Source: Tenacibaculum sp.
GTDB lineage: Bacteria; Bacteroidota; Bacteroidia; Flavobacteriales; Flavobacteriaceae
Direction of reading: 5' to 3'
NCBI GenBank assembly: GCA_020631475.1
Contig: JAHDHE010000001.1
Location: 2,114-66,113 of the forward strand
DNA: 64,000 nt
The notes under the pieces are model-generated. The model ran no database searches. It worked only from the letters and a program-made list of their open reading frames with translations, and was not told where the DNA came from. The position numbers were made by a program, and so were the translations under genes. Positions 38,778 through 48,929 of this stretch are shown here, piece by piece (within the stretch, counting starts at the first letter, position 1; each line of letters starts with the position of its first letter).

Positions 38778-39400
38778 AATATCTGGACTTTTTAAAAGAA
38801 GAAGACGCTATTCAATATTTTGGAAAATTAGACTATCTATTAAAAGACGGCACACATTTTCAATGCTATGGAGATCAAATACCGTATTATAGATTTTTAA
38901 AAAAAAATAAAAAATCTATAAAAGCATTTTATCAGCGTTTTTATGGTATTATTTTAAAAGAAGAAAACAAAGAATCAGACTCCTACTTTTTCCTCGATTT
39001 CAATGATTCAAGTAGAGGTAACATACCTCAATCCTTTAGGGATATTCTTAAAAACGATTATATAATAATAGGGTTAATAATGTATAAAATTTTACATTCT
39101 GAAAAAAATCTTGAATTGACTTCTATTATAAAATTAAAACAAACTATCAGGAATGATTATCAATCGTTTAAACCTGGTTTAATAAAGCTTATAGCTCAGT
39201 CTACAGCAGACAAAGACAATTTTAATGATGATGAAGCTATTGATAATGCCATAGAAAGAGCATTAAAGCAATTTAGAAAGCTAGCATGGCTAGATTATAA
39301 AGGAGATACTTTTGAACTTCGTGCTTCCTTTCATAGAATTATAACATTATACGAAGACATCATTCCAAAAATAGACACCGTAATAGAAAGCTATCAATGA
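38750..39400 (+). CDS. jetB: Wadjet-like JetB (DUF4194/MksE-like)
   Basis: 216 aa winged-helix-like protein overlapping jetA by 28 nt and jetC by 4 nt. Confidence 0.8.
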   Translation: MENNDISEIEYLDFLKEEDAIQYFGKLDYLLKDGTHFQCYGDQIPYYRFLKKNKKSIKAFYQRFYGIILKEENKESDSYFFLDFNDSSRGNIPQSFRDILKNDYIIIGLIMYKILHSEKNLELTSIIKLKQTIRNDYQSFKPGLIKLIAQSTADKDNFNDDEAIDNAIERALKQFRKLAWLDYKGDTFELRASFHRIITLYEDIIPKIDTVIESYQ

Positions 39401-42400
39401 AAAAATATCCACGAATATATAGTTTAGGTTCTATAAATATTATCCATCATCAAGAGTTTGATTATGAATTCCATCCATTTAGAACCGATTTCACAGGCGA
39501 AAGTGGTGTGGGAAAAAGTATTATAACAGATTTAATTCAGTTAATTCTTATAGGTTCTACACATTACAAATCATCTACAAAAGGACAAGATGAAAGACCT
39601 TATAATAGCCTTGTAATAGAAACTCCTAGTAAAGGAGATTATGGATATGCATATCTAAATATAGAAATAGCTAAAGAAGAATATCTTTTAATAGGTTCTT
39701 ACATAGAACGCCGCTCTAAAAAAACACAAGCCTTTATTGTACAAAAGAGTTTAGACTTTGAAAAAGACAAACTGGTTCCATTTAACAAACCATTTACAGT
39801 AGAAGACTTTGAGAAAGAAGATAAATGGATGACTTTACAAGAATTTCATAATCATATTAACACCAACAATCACTTAGGGTGTAAAATATATAATCTCTTT
39901 AAAGATTATCATCAAGTATTATTCGTAAACAAATTATTACCTATAGATGTTTTTTCAAGTAATAGTGATCTTGAAGATTACGCAAAAATATTACAAGCTT
40001 TTGCACGCAGAGGGATTGATATAAAAACCGACATGAACCTACAAGAGTTCTTACATGGAAAATCTATGAAGTCTAAATTTTACAATCAATTTCAAGAAGC
40101 TGTAAAAAAAATGGAAGATTCTATTAAGAGCCATAGAGAAAATCATCAAGAAGTCTTAGAAATTAAAAAGAAAAATAAGCTAATAAAAAAGCTAAACGAT
40201 TTAAAAATAACTAAAGACAATGCATTTGTAAAATACAATCAAGCTAGATTTTGTTTTAATAATTATAAACTATCACAGATAGATAATGTAATAAATCAAG
40301 CTGTAAAAACTTACTTTACAGCAATATCAAATATAAAAGCCTTAAGAACCTTAAAAAATGATACAATAGATAAATGTTATACTAGCCTTCAAAATTTAAA
40401 TAAAGAAGAAAGTGACTTAAAAAAAGAAAACGAGAACTTAGAAATTACCGTAGCCTTTTTTAAAATAGTAGATGAAGCCATAAGATTAATGTCTTTAAAA
40501 ACATCAGATGCAGTAAAAATAGCTTACCATGCATTTAAAAAGAATGAAATAGATATAAATAGATATGATCAATTACAAAAAGAATTACAATTACAAGGCT
40601 TAGAAAAACATTTTAACACACTTGACCATACTAAAACATTTAAAGAAATTGTTAATTTACTACAAGAACGAATTTCACAAAATAAAGCTGAAGTAAATAA
40701 ATACAAAGAGCTCATAAATTTTAACGATTACAAAAACCCAAAATCAATGGCATATTGGGTAATTAATCAAGCTAGAGGTTTAAATCTACAAGAAGAAAGT
40801 ATTATTAGACATTTTTTTGATATTGATACAATTAAACCTAAAAAAATAAATGAAAACAGCAGATACCTGCCAAATCCTAATGAAATTTTAGAAGCTCTAA
40901 AAAATTGCAAAAAAGAACCTGAAAATAATGGGTTTTGGATAGTACTTTCAGGACTTCACATTTTTGTTAAAGAAACTAAAACCCCTATTTTCAAAACGAT
41001 TAACATTGAAGAATTAAAGAAAATATTCAAATCGGATAATCAAAACTTAAAAATACAACTAGAAGAAAAAGAAACAATATTAAAAATAAACAAAAAATTA
41101 TATGAATTTGTTTTAGAACATTTGACTGAGCCAGATACAGATTTAAAAATATGGTTAAATAGAAATAATTTACAGAAACAAGCCAAGCAACAAAAAGAAG
41201 TTTTTAGACGCTTTGAGAATCATAATTTTGATGATGAAATAATAAAATACTCAGAGAAAGATCGTATAACAGCCAAGTTTGATAAAACGAAAAAAAGATT
41301 AGCTAAAATAAGTGTAGAAATAAGAAAATTTGATAGTCTACAGACGGAACTCAATAAAATTGAAATACATTCTCTACCTGATAATAATCCTCAACTAATA
41401 AATCTTGCTAAAAGATATAAAATTGAAACCAACCCAGTTTCAAAAATCACAATAAAAGAAGACTCTTTTTTACTTGACTTTATTACTCAACATACTAAAA
41501 CTATTGAGCATTTAAATATTGAAGAGGGGATAAAAGAAAAAATTAAAGAAAAAAAAGAATTAGAGACTGAACTTGAAACCCTTAAGCTTAAGTATACATA
41601 TATAAATAATTTAGACAACTTTATAGAAGAGTCAGAATACAATGAAAAATTTAAAACCTATAAAGATGCTGATGAAAGTTATTGGGATGATATTAGAGCT
41701 ATATTAATTGCTTATGAATTAACAAATAAGCAGGAACAATTAAAAGGAGAACAATCATTCATAGAGTTAGCAAAAATGCTATTCCCTTCAGAAATCTTTA
41801 AGAATGTTGCATTTAATGAAACTACTATATTAGACGAAATTGAAAAATATCTAGAAAAGATAATAGAGGCAAATGCAAAAATAAATCAGAATAAACTTAT
41901 TGCCATTAAAGACATTCTTGACGAATTAAGAACAGAAATTAGTAAGGAAATTGAGATAAATAAAGAAATTAGGAAATTCTTTAAAGAAGATTATGCAGAA
42001 ATTACAGGGGATAACAACGCTTTTTTAGACATAAAACTTAGTAATACTATCTCGCTTAATTGGATAACTGAGTACTTACAAAAACTTTCTAAAGTAGATT
42101 TCGGGCTGTTTGATTATCAGGAAAGTTTGAACTCAAAAAATGAGAAGTTACCTTCTTTAAAAGACAAGTTATTATATGCGTACAAACAATTTAGTAAAAC
42201 TCCTGAACCTGACATTTCTGTTAGAAAATTACTAAACCCTTATTCTTATTACACTTTAGATTATAAAATGATAACAAAAAGCGGGAAGCTAAATTCTGGT
42301 AGTACAGGGCAAACTTACACATCAATAGCTTTACTATGTATCGCTAAATTATCTCTAAAAAATGGAAATACTAATAAAGTAAAACCTATTCCAGGATTGC

Positions 42401-42603
42401 GTTTTATGAGTATAGATGAAGCTGAAGGAATAGGTTCTAACTTCGATACGTTGAGTGAAATTGCAAAACGTTTTGATTATCAAATCATTTCTTTATCCAT
42501 TAGCCCTAATAAACTTAAAAAAGAAAACCAATACACTTATAGACTTACAAAAATTAAGGGAGAGGAAAGAGCAAACCATCATCCATCGGTAATATTTAGC
42601 TAA
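39397..42603 (+). CDS. jetC: Wadjet-like JetC (SMC/MukB-like ATPase)
   Basis: Walker A GESGVGKSIITDLIQLI, long coiled coil, signature LNSGSTGQTYTSIALL, Walker B region GLRFMSIDEAEGIGSN. Confidence 0.88.
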   Translation: MKKYPRIYSLGSINIIHHQEFDYEFHPFRTDFTGESGVGKSIITDLIQLILIGSTHYKSSTKGQDERPYNSLVIETPSKGDYGYAYLNIEIAKEEYLLIGSYIERRSKKTQAFIVQKSLDFEKDKLVPFNKPFTVEDFEKEDKWMTLQEFHNHINTNNHLGCKIYNLFKDYHQVLFVNKLLPIDVFSSNSDLEDYAKILQAFARRGIDIKTDMNLQEFLHGKSMKSKFYNQFQEAVKKMEDSIKSHRENHQEVLEIKKKNKLIKKLNDLKITKDNAFVKYNQARFCFNNYKLSQIDNVINQAVKTYFTAISNIKALRTLKNDTIDKCYTSLQNLNKEESDLKKENENLEITVAFFKIVDEAIRLMSLKTSDAVKIAYHAFKKNEIDINRYDQLQKELQLQGLEKHFNTLDHTKTFKEIVNLLQERISQNKAEVNKYKELINFNDYKNPKSMAYWVINQARGLNLQEESIIRHFFDIDTIKPKKINENSRYLPNPNEILEALKNCKKEPENNGFWIVLSGLHIFVKETKTPIFKTINIEELKKIFKSDNQNLKIQLEEKETILKINKKLYEFVLEHLTEPDTDLKIWLNRNNLQKQAKQQKEVFRRFENHNFDDEIIKYSEKDRITAKFDKTKKRLAKISVEIRKFDSLQTELNKIEIHSLPDNNPQLINLAKRYKIETNPVSKITIKEDSFLLDFITQHTKTIEHLNIEEGIKEKIKEKKELETELETLKLKYTYINNLDNFIEESEYNEKFKTYKDADESYWDDIRAILIAYELTNKQEQLKGEQSFIELAKMLFPSEIFKNVAFNETTILDEIEKYLEKIIEANAKINQNKLIAIKDILDELRTEISKEIEINKEIRKFFKEDYAEITGDNNAFLDIKLSNTISLNWITEYLQKLSKVDFGLFDYQESLNSKNEKLPSLKDKLLYAYKQFSKTPEPDISVRKLLNPYSYYTLDYKMITKSGKLNSGSTGQTYTSIALLCIAKLSLKNGNTNKVKPIPGLRFMSIDEAEGIGSNFDTLSEIAKRFDYQIISLSISPNKLKKENQYTYRLTKIKGEERANHHPSVIFS

Positions 42604-42606
42604 ACT

Positions 42607-43554
42607 ATGAGAGAAGAATTAACTTGGCGAGTACTGGAGGGACTTTATCGATTGTATAAAGGTAAAAGCACTCGTTTAAAATTAATGAATAACATCTATG
42701 TAAAAAGAGTTTTATATGATATAAAAAGAGTTATTGATTATAAAGAAGGAAACATGAATGTTATTATAAAACACAAAGACTATGATAAGTTTTTCGAAGA
42801 TAACCTGTTAGATCAATACCTATACTACGCAAACTTTTTTAAAGAAGTAGACATAGAAATATCAGCACAACGAAACTATTCAGAATATGTGTTGAAATCC
42901 CTAATGCTTATACATAAGAATAAAGAAAATTTAAAGGGCACTTTATCAACACCACATATATTTTCCAGTAATTTTTTTGAAGAAAAAGATTCTAAATTTC
43001 TAGACGATAATAAAAGATTACGTGATGATATTTTAAAAATTCTTGGAGCTAAGGAATTTCCAATGCAATCACCAAAATCTCAGCAATGGAAACTAGTTGT
43101 AGATTGTAAAGACCCTAAGTATATATTACTCTGTGAAAATATAGATTTTTTAAAAGACCCTTGGCTTTTTAGAGAAAATAATATAGAGCTATGGCATTTA
43201 GGTGGTAATAATACTAAAAAACTAGAAGAAGTTCCATCAAAAAAAATAATACACCCAGTATTTTACGTCTGTGACTGGGATTATCATGGATTAAACATAT
43301 ACATCCGTATAAAAGAAATACTAGCTAAAAAAGATAAAGAAATCACACTTTTAATCCCTAAAAACCCAACACTAAAACCAATAAAATCAGGAAAACATTA
43401 TAGTGAGTGGAGAGAAGAAGAATTTACAAACTTAAAACGAGATGCTTTTACTAAAGAAGCGCAAAATTTAATAGAAGAATTAGTTTCAAAAAATAAATGG
43501 ATAGAGGAGCAAACTATTAAACCTATTGATTTGGTATTAAATAAATTCAATTAA
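42607..43554 (+). CDS. jetD: Wadjet-like JetD (Toprim nuclease subunit)
   Basis: ILLCENIDFL and VFYVCDWDYHGLNIYIRIKEI (Toprim E and DxD). Confidence 0.85.
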   Translation: MREELTWRVLEGLYRLYKGKSTRLKLMNNIYVKRVLYDIKRVIDYKEGNMNVIIKHKDYDKFFEDNLLDQYLYYANFFKEVDIEISAQRNYSEYVLKSLMLIHKNKENLKGTLSTPHIFSSNFFEEKDSKFLDDNKRLRDDILKILGAKEFPMQSPKSQQWKLVVDCKDPKYILLCENIDFLKDPWLFRENNIELWHLGGNNTKKLEEVPSKKIIHPVFYVCDWDYHGLNIYIRIKEILAKKDKEITLLIPKNPTLKPIKSGKHYSEWREEEFTNLKRDAFTKEAQNLIEELVSKNKWIEEQTIKPIDLVLNKFN

Positions 43555-43565
43555 AAAACAAAAAC

Positions 43566-45812
43566 ATGAGAGGATTTAGATTATTAGCTATAAGACCTTT
43601 AATAGATTGTGATGAAGTATATTTAAAAGGACTAGACCCTAACGGGATATTTTCATTTTACTCTAACTATAATTATTTAAATAAGAAAGGTGAATCAGTC
43701 AAAAATAATGAAGCTGTAGAAAAAATAATTATAGAAAAAGATGATTCTTTTAATATATACCGAGAAGAGATTAATAAAACTTCAATTAACATTTCAGCTT
43801 TAGTTGGTAGAAATGGTTCTGGAAAAAGTACACTACTAGAATTATTTTATGTGACTTGTTTTGCCATTGCTTTAGAAAAAGGAATTATCCCTGATAATAC
43901 ATACTATCATAAAAAATACTTGGAAGGAAAGGAAGCTTATTTACAAGAAATCATAGATAATATCCAAAGAGTACAAATGTGGTTGAGAGCTGAAATAATA
44001 TATGCTATTGATTCAGATTTTTTCTCTGTCTCTTATTTTGAAGGAAATTTAATTCACAAACATATTCAAGGAAATAATAGTTACCCAAATTTTAAAAACA
44101 AAATATATAAAAACAACTCAGCTCCTGTTAATAAATATGTTTTCAATGAGGCTTTTTTTTATAGTATAGTCACAAATTATTCTCTTTATGGACTTAACTC
44201 AATAAACCAAGGACATTGGCTCCAAAGTCTCTTTCATAAAAATGATGGTTATCAAACTCCCTTAGTAATAACTCCAATGCGGACAAAAGGGATTATAGAT
44301 ATTAATGATGAGTTTCATTTTGCTCAGACAAGACTACTTTCTAACCTTGTAGATGAAAATTTTAAAACTAAAAACATTGTCAATAACAAAAAAGCTGAGT
44401 CTATTGTTTTCGAATTAGATACGGAAAGATTTACCAGTATAAACAACGTAGACATCGATCTAGTACACCAGAAGTATATTAAAGAATATAAGCTTTCAAA
44501 TGGACTCCAATACACTGATGAAAAATTTTTCATAGATATCTATAATGCTTTAAATCGAGAAAAAAAACTAAGAATTAAAGAAATTGATATAAAAGCTGTT
44601 CCCCATTTTAACTCTCTTATAAAATATATACTAAGAAAATTAATTCGGATTTCACTTAACTATAAAGAGTATAATGAGTTTTATTTTCTTCCTAAAGATG
44701 GAAAACCTATACCTAGCTTACGAGAGTTTCGAAAGCTTTTATTGAAATTACAAAATGATAACAGCCATATCGTTTTAAAATTACGACAGATTTTGAATGC
44801 TATTAGATTCAATATATTTAAAAACTCAAAGACAGCACGCTGGAAACCTGATGATTCAATAAAGAATAATAAAAAGTTTACTTATTCATTAAAAACGGAA
44901 GAATTTGTTTCTAGAATTAAAGCTATAAAAAAAGAATTCTCCTCAATAGAATTAATTGAAATTATACCAGCCGCAGCTTATTTACCATATTTAAAAGTAG
45001 AAAAAAACAAGAAAGGAGAAGGTCATATTTTTGAATCTTTAAGTTCAGGAGAACAACAATTTGCACACTCATTACATTCTATTTATTACCACCTTTTAAA
45101 TGTAAATTCTGTTTTTAAAAGTGATACGAAAAAGATAAAATATAGTTATGTAAATATTATTTTAGATGAAATAGAATTATACTATCACCCTGATTTTCAA
45201 AAAAAATATATAAGAGAGTTATTAAACGGTCTCAAAAATTTAAAACTAGATTACATCAAGGGAATTAATCTAATTTTCAGCACTCATTCACCATTCATTC
45301 TTTCAGATATTCCTGCAAATAACATTTTGAGACTCCAAGAAGGTCAGGTTTATAAAGAAGATATTGTTAAATCGTTTGGCGCAAATATTCACGATATTCT
45401 TGCTGATGATTTTTTTCTAAGTAATGGTTTTATAGGGGATTTTGCTAAAGAGAAAATTGATAAAGTCATCGGTTGGCTAAACTATAAAATTCTAAAAAAC
45501 CAAATAAAATCTTTAAAAGATGAAATAGTTTTTTTAAAAAAAGAAGAAAAAAAAATTAGTGAGTTAAAATATAAAATATTAGAAGGTAAAGAAAAAGAGC
45601 TTGAAACTTATAATGAAATTTCAGACATATCCAAAGATTATTGCAAATCACTCATTGAAATTATTGATGAACCTCTTTTAAATAATACATTAAATGACAT
45701 GTATCATATAGCTTATCCAAAAACTGAAAATGAAAAATTAGAAGAAGTTAAGGCTTTTGCTCGAAAATTAGGTGTAGCTGATAAATTAAACGATATAAAT
45801 AAACAACTATGA
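43566..45812 (+). CDS. Septu PtuA-like ABC-type ATPase
   Basis: ALVGRNGSGKSTLLELFY, SLSSGEQQFAHSLHS, NIILDEIELYYHPDFQ, LIFSTHSPFILSDI. Confidence 0.75.
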   Translation: MRGFRLLAIRPLIDCDEVYLKGLDPNGIFSFYSNYNYLNKKGESVKNNEAVEKIIIEKDDSFNIYREEINKTSINISALVGRNGSGKSTLLELFYVTCFAIALEKGIIPDNTYYHKKYLEGKEAYLQEIIDNIQRVQMWLRAEIIYAIDSDFFSVSYFEGNLIHKHIQGNNSYPNFKNKIYKNNSAPVNKYVFNEAFFYSIVTNYSLYGLNSINQGHWLQSLFHKNDGYQTPLVITPMRTKGIIDINDEFHFAQTRLLSNLVDENFKTKNIVNNKKAESIVFELDTERFTSINNVDIDLVHQKYIKEYKLSNGLQYTDEKFFIDIYNALNREKKLRIKEIDIKAVPHFNSLIKYILRKLIRISLNYKEYNEFYFLPKDGKPIPSLREFRKLLLKLQNDNSHIVLKLRQILNAIRFNIFKNSKTARWKPDDSIKNNKKFTYSLKTEEFVSRIKAIKKEFSSIELIEIIPAAAYLPYLKVEKNKKGEGHIFESLSSGEQQFAHSLHSIYYHLLNVNSVFKSDTKKIKYSYVNIILDEIELYYHPDFQKKYIRELLNGLKNLKLDYIKGINLIFSTHSPFILSDIPANNILRLQEGQVYKEDIVKSFGANIHDILADDFFLSNGFIGDFAKEKIDKVIGWLNYKILKNQIKSLKDEIVFLKKEEKKISELKYKILEGKEKELETYNEISDISKDYCKSLIEIIDEPLLNNTLNDMYHIAYPKTENEKLEEVKAFARKLGVADKLNDINKQL

Positions 45813-46798
45813 TATACTTAGGAGAACAAAAAGAAGCTTTAAGTGTATATAGTAATGAAGCTATCTGTTGGCTTGGTATAAAAATAAAAGGTCGAAAAAC
45901 AAAATCTAAACCATCAGGATATAGATGTGTAGATTCGGAATGTATCTTATGTAATAGTAAAGCCACAATAAGAAAGAATATAAATCAGGATTACAGAGAT
46001 TTATTTAACAATGATTTAATAAAAGAGCTTATAATATCAAAACCAAAACGTCTAAATGAAATTAACAATCAATTAAAACAAAAATATAATGACTTAGGAT
46101 ATACAGAAGAACAGTTTAATATTGAAACTAAAAATATATTTATTAATTCAGGTTACACTAATTGGTTTTTATCTAAAAAAATGAATTACAGATTAGCCAA
46201 ATTACTAAACAAACACACTTGTACATATTGCAATAGAGAATATATTTTCGTTTACAAAAAGAATAAAGGAAAAGGATTAGTTCCTCAATTTGATCATTGG
46301 TTTCCAAAAACACACCATCCTTTGCTATCATTATCTTTTTACAATCTAATACCATCTTGTGCCACATGTAATACAATAAAAGCTGAAGAAGAATTTAGTT
46401 TAGACCATCATTTACATCCATATATAAATAAAGACATTTCTAATTCTTATAAATTTGATTACATCTATAATGAGGCTCACATTCCTGAAGTATTTTTAAG
46501 AGATAATTCTTTATCAGGAAATAACACTTTTGAAGCATTAAATCTTCCATTTATTTACAAAGGACATTCAGATAAAGAACTAAAAGATTTATACGATTTA
46601 CGATTTAAATATTCAGAAAACTATTTAAAGAATCTTATTAAAAATACATTTGATAGTTATTTGCCTATAAGCGATGAGGAAAAATATCGATTAATTTTTG
46701 GAATTGAATTAAATTCAAAAGATTATCACAAGCGTGTTATGAGTAAATTTAAAAATGACATTATTGAGAAACTCCTAAGTATTTCTAATGATAATTAA
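45809..46798 (+). CDS. Septu PtuB-like HNH endonuclease
   Basis: CTYCNREY...QFDHWFPKTHHPLLSLSFYNLIPSCATCNTIKA; 4-nt overlap with the ATPase. Confidence 0.8.
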   Translation: MIYLGEQKEALSVYSNEAICWLGIKIKGRKTKSKPSGYRCVDSECILCNSKATIRKNINQDYRDLFNNDLIKELIISKPKRLNEINNQLKQKYNDLGYTEEQFNIETKNIFINSGYTNWFLSKKMNYRLAKLLNKHTCTYCNREYIFVYKKNKGKGLVPQFDHWFPKTHHPLLSLSFYNLIPSCATCNTIKAEEEFSLDHHLHPYINKDISNSYKFDYIYNEAHIPEVFLRDNSLSGNNTFEALNLPFIYKGHSDKELKDLYDLRFKYSENYLKNLIKNTFDSYLPISDEEKYRLIFGIELNSKDYHKRVMSKFKNDIIEKLLSISNDN

Positions 46799-46853
46799 AT
46801 ACTGGTTCGAATATTAAATAAAAAACAAAATATAAACTAAATGATTCAATTCT

Positions 46854-48929
46854 ATGAGAATAAAAAATATAAAAGTAAAATGTTTTAGATTATTAGCCGA
46901 TGTATCAATTGACTTAGAAGACGATATTACATTAATCATAGGAAGAAATAATACTGGAAAGACTTCATTATTTGAAGTAATTAAAATTTTTACTTCAGGA
47001 GAAGACTCTTTATCTTTTGAGGACTTCTCACAATCTTCATATCCTTTATTTAAAGAACTATATATTGATTTTAAAAAGACATTAGAGTTAGAAATTGATG
47101 AAGAGACAAAAGAGGCTATCGAAAAGGACATAATTGAACGTTTCCCTAAAATTCAACTACAAATTGAGTTTATTTATGACAAAGAAAATGACTTGTTGGT
47201 TGAATTGAAAGAATTTATTACAGATCTTGACGAAAAGAGAAATGACGCTTGTTCATTACTATCTTTCGAACCTCATAACTCTTTAGGATTATTAAAAGCA
47301 TTTCATAATAGAGAAACAAGAGAAACTACTTTGATATCTTACTTTAAGGAAAACATAAAAAATCATTACAGATTAAAATGTTACGCTAAAGACATTTTAT
47401 CAGATTACTTAAGAGAAATTGAAATAGGATATAAAGATAAGCTTAGAAAAATAGTTTCATTTGAAGATATAAAAGCACTTAGAGTATTAGATGATAAAAA
47501 AAGTGATCGGAATAAAACATTAGCTTTAGGTTTTTCTAAATATTATAACGAAAGAGATAAAACCGATACTAATGTCACAGCTGTAGAAAAATCCTTAACA
47601 GAAATTTCTAAAGACCTAAAAGCCAAATACAATGCTGTATTACAACAAATCATTAAAGAATTAAAATCATTTGGAGCATCAACCCCCATAGCTATACCCC
47701 CTATTTCAATTGAATCTGAATTTGATTCAGAATCTGTAATTAAAAATAATATAAAATATTATTACAAGCAAGATGAAATCGATTTACCAGAGAGCTATAA
47801 CGGACTAGGATACAGTAACTTAATATACATGATTCTTGAATTAGCAAGTTTTATAGAACGTTTTAAAAATGCAAAAGAAGAAAAGGTTTCTGAATTTTTA
47901 ACTGTACTAATTGAAGAACCTGAAGCACATATGCACCCACAAATGCAACAAGTATTTATTAGTCAAATAAAAGGGCTTATAGAAGAAGCGTCTAAACTTA
48001 AAATATATGTTCAATTAATCATAACTTCCCACTCTTCTCATATACTATCTGAAGCAGGAATAGATTCTGAAAAAGGATTTAAGCGAATTAGATATTTTAA
48101 CAAACTAGAAAAGGAAGTAGAAGTCAAAGACTTTAATATTCTTAAAATCTCCAATAAAAAACTTACTGCACGTTTTTTAAAACAATATTTAACCTTACAT
48201 AAGTCTGACTTGTTTTTTTCTGATAAAGTAATTTTAGTTGAAGGTACAACTGAAAGAATGTTAATGCCACAATTCATTAAAAAATCAGCTCCTAAATTAG
48301 CAACACAATACATTACTGTCTTAGAAGTTGGAGGAGCATACACTCATAAATTCAAAGAGATTTTAGAATTTTTAAACTTACAAACTTTAGTTATAACCGA
48401 TATAGATTCGATTGATGCTAAAACAGGGGAAAGATGTGCAGTAAACAACGGTATCAACGGTGAAAAAACATCAAATCATACTTTAAAAGACTGGATTCCT
48501 GCTAAAGAAACTATAAAAGAATTAATTGAAGTTAAAAATAAAGATAAAATAAGTTCTAATATTATAAGAGTTGCTTATCAAACAGAAGAGAATGGTATAA
48601 CAGCTAGAAGTTTTGAAGAAGCTTTTATTAATTCAAACTTAAGTTTATTGAAATCCAAATACATTAATGAAAAAGGGCAAGAAAAAAAAGTAAAGAATTT
48701 ATTTAGCTTTTCTAAGGTTAAGAAAATAGAAGATTTAACATCAGCAACCCCTTATGAATTAGCTCCAATAAGTTCAAGTTCGAAAACAAATTTTGCTTTT
48801 GATGTGATGTCATTTCCAGAAGAAATAGGAGAATGGAGAGTCCCTGTTTATATTTCTGAAGGATTAGAATGGTTAGAAAAATCAATTAAAAAAAATAAAG
48901 AAGAGGTAATAACAATCACAAAGACATAA
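46854..48929 (+). CDS. gajA: Gabija GajA-like OLD-family ATPase/Toprim nuclease
   Basis: LIIGRNNTGKTSLFEVI, LIEEPEAHMHPQMQ, ITSHSSHIL, KVILVEGTTERMLMP, LVITDIDSID. Confidence 0.85.
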   Translation: MRIKNIKVKCFRLLADVSIDLEDDITLIIGRNNTGKTSLFEVIKIFTSGEDSLSFEDFSQSSYPLFKELYIDFKKTLELEIDEETKEAIEKDIIERFPKIQLQIEFIYDKENDLLVELKEFITDLDEKRNDACSLLSFEPHNSLGLLKAFHNRETRETTLISYFKENIKNHYRLKCYAKDILSDYLREIEIGYKDKLRKIVSFEDIKALRVLDDKKSDRNKTLALGFSKYYNERDKTDTNVTAVEKSLTEISKDLKAKYNAVLQQIIKELKSFGASTPIAIPPISIESEFDSESVIKNNIKYYYKQDEIDLPESYNGLGYSNLIYMILELASFIERFKNAKEEKVSEFLTVLIEEPEAHMHPQMQQVFISQIKGLIEEASKLKIYVQLIITSHSSHILSEAGIDSEKGFKRIRYFNKLEKEVEVKDFNILKISNKKLTARFLKQYLTLHKSDLFFSDKVILVEGTTERMLMPQFIKKSAPKLATQYITVLEVGGAYTHKFKEILEFLNLQTLVITDIDSIDAKTGERCAVNNGINGEKTSNHTLKDWIPAKETIKELIEVKNKDKISSNIIRVAYQTEENGITARSFEEAFINSNLSLLKSKYINEKGQEKKVKNLFSFSKVKKIEDLTSATPYELAPISSSSKTNFAFDVMSFPEEIGEWRVPVYISEGLEWLEKSIKKNKEEVITITKT

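Noticed and set aside
43566-46798. Retron with PtuAB effectors
   Set aside because: No reverse transcriptase (YxDD) and no msr-msd-like inverted structure found next to the ATPase/HNH pair.
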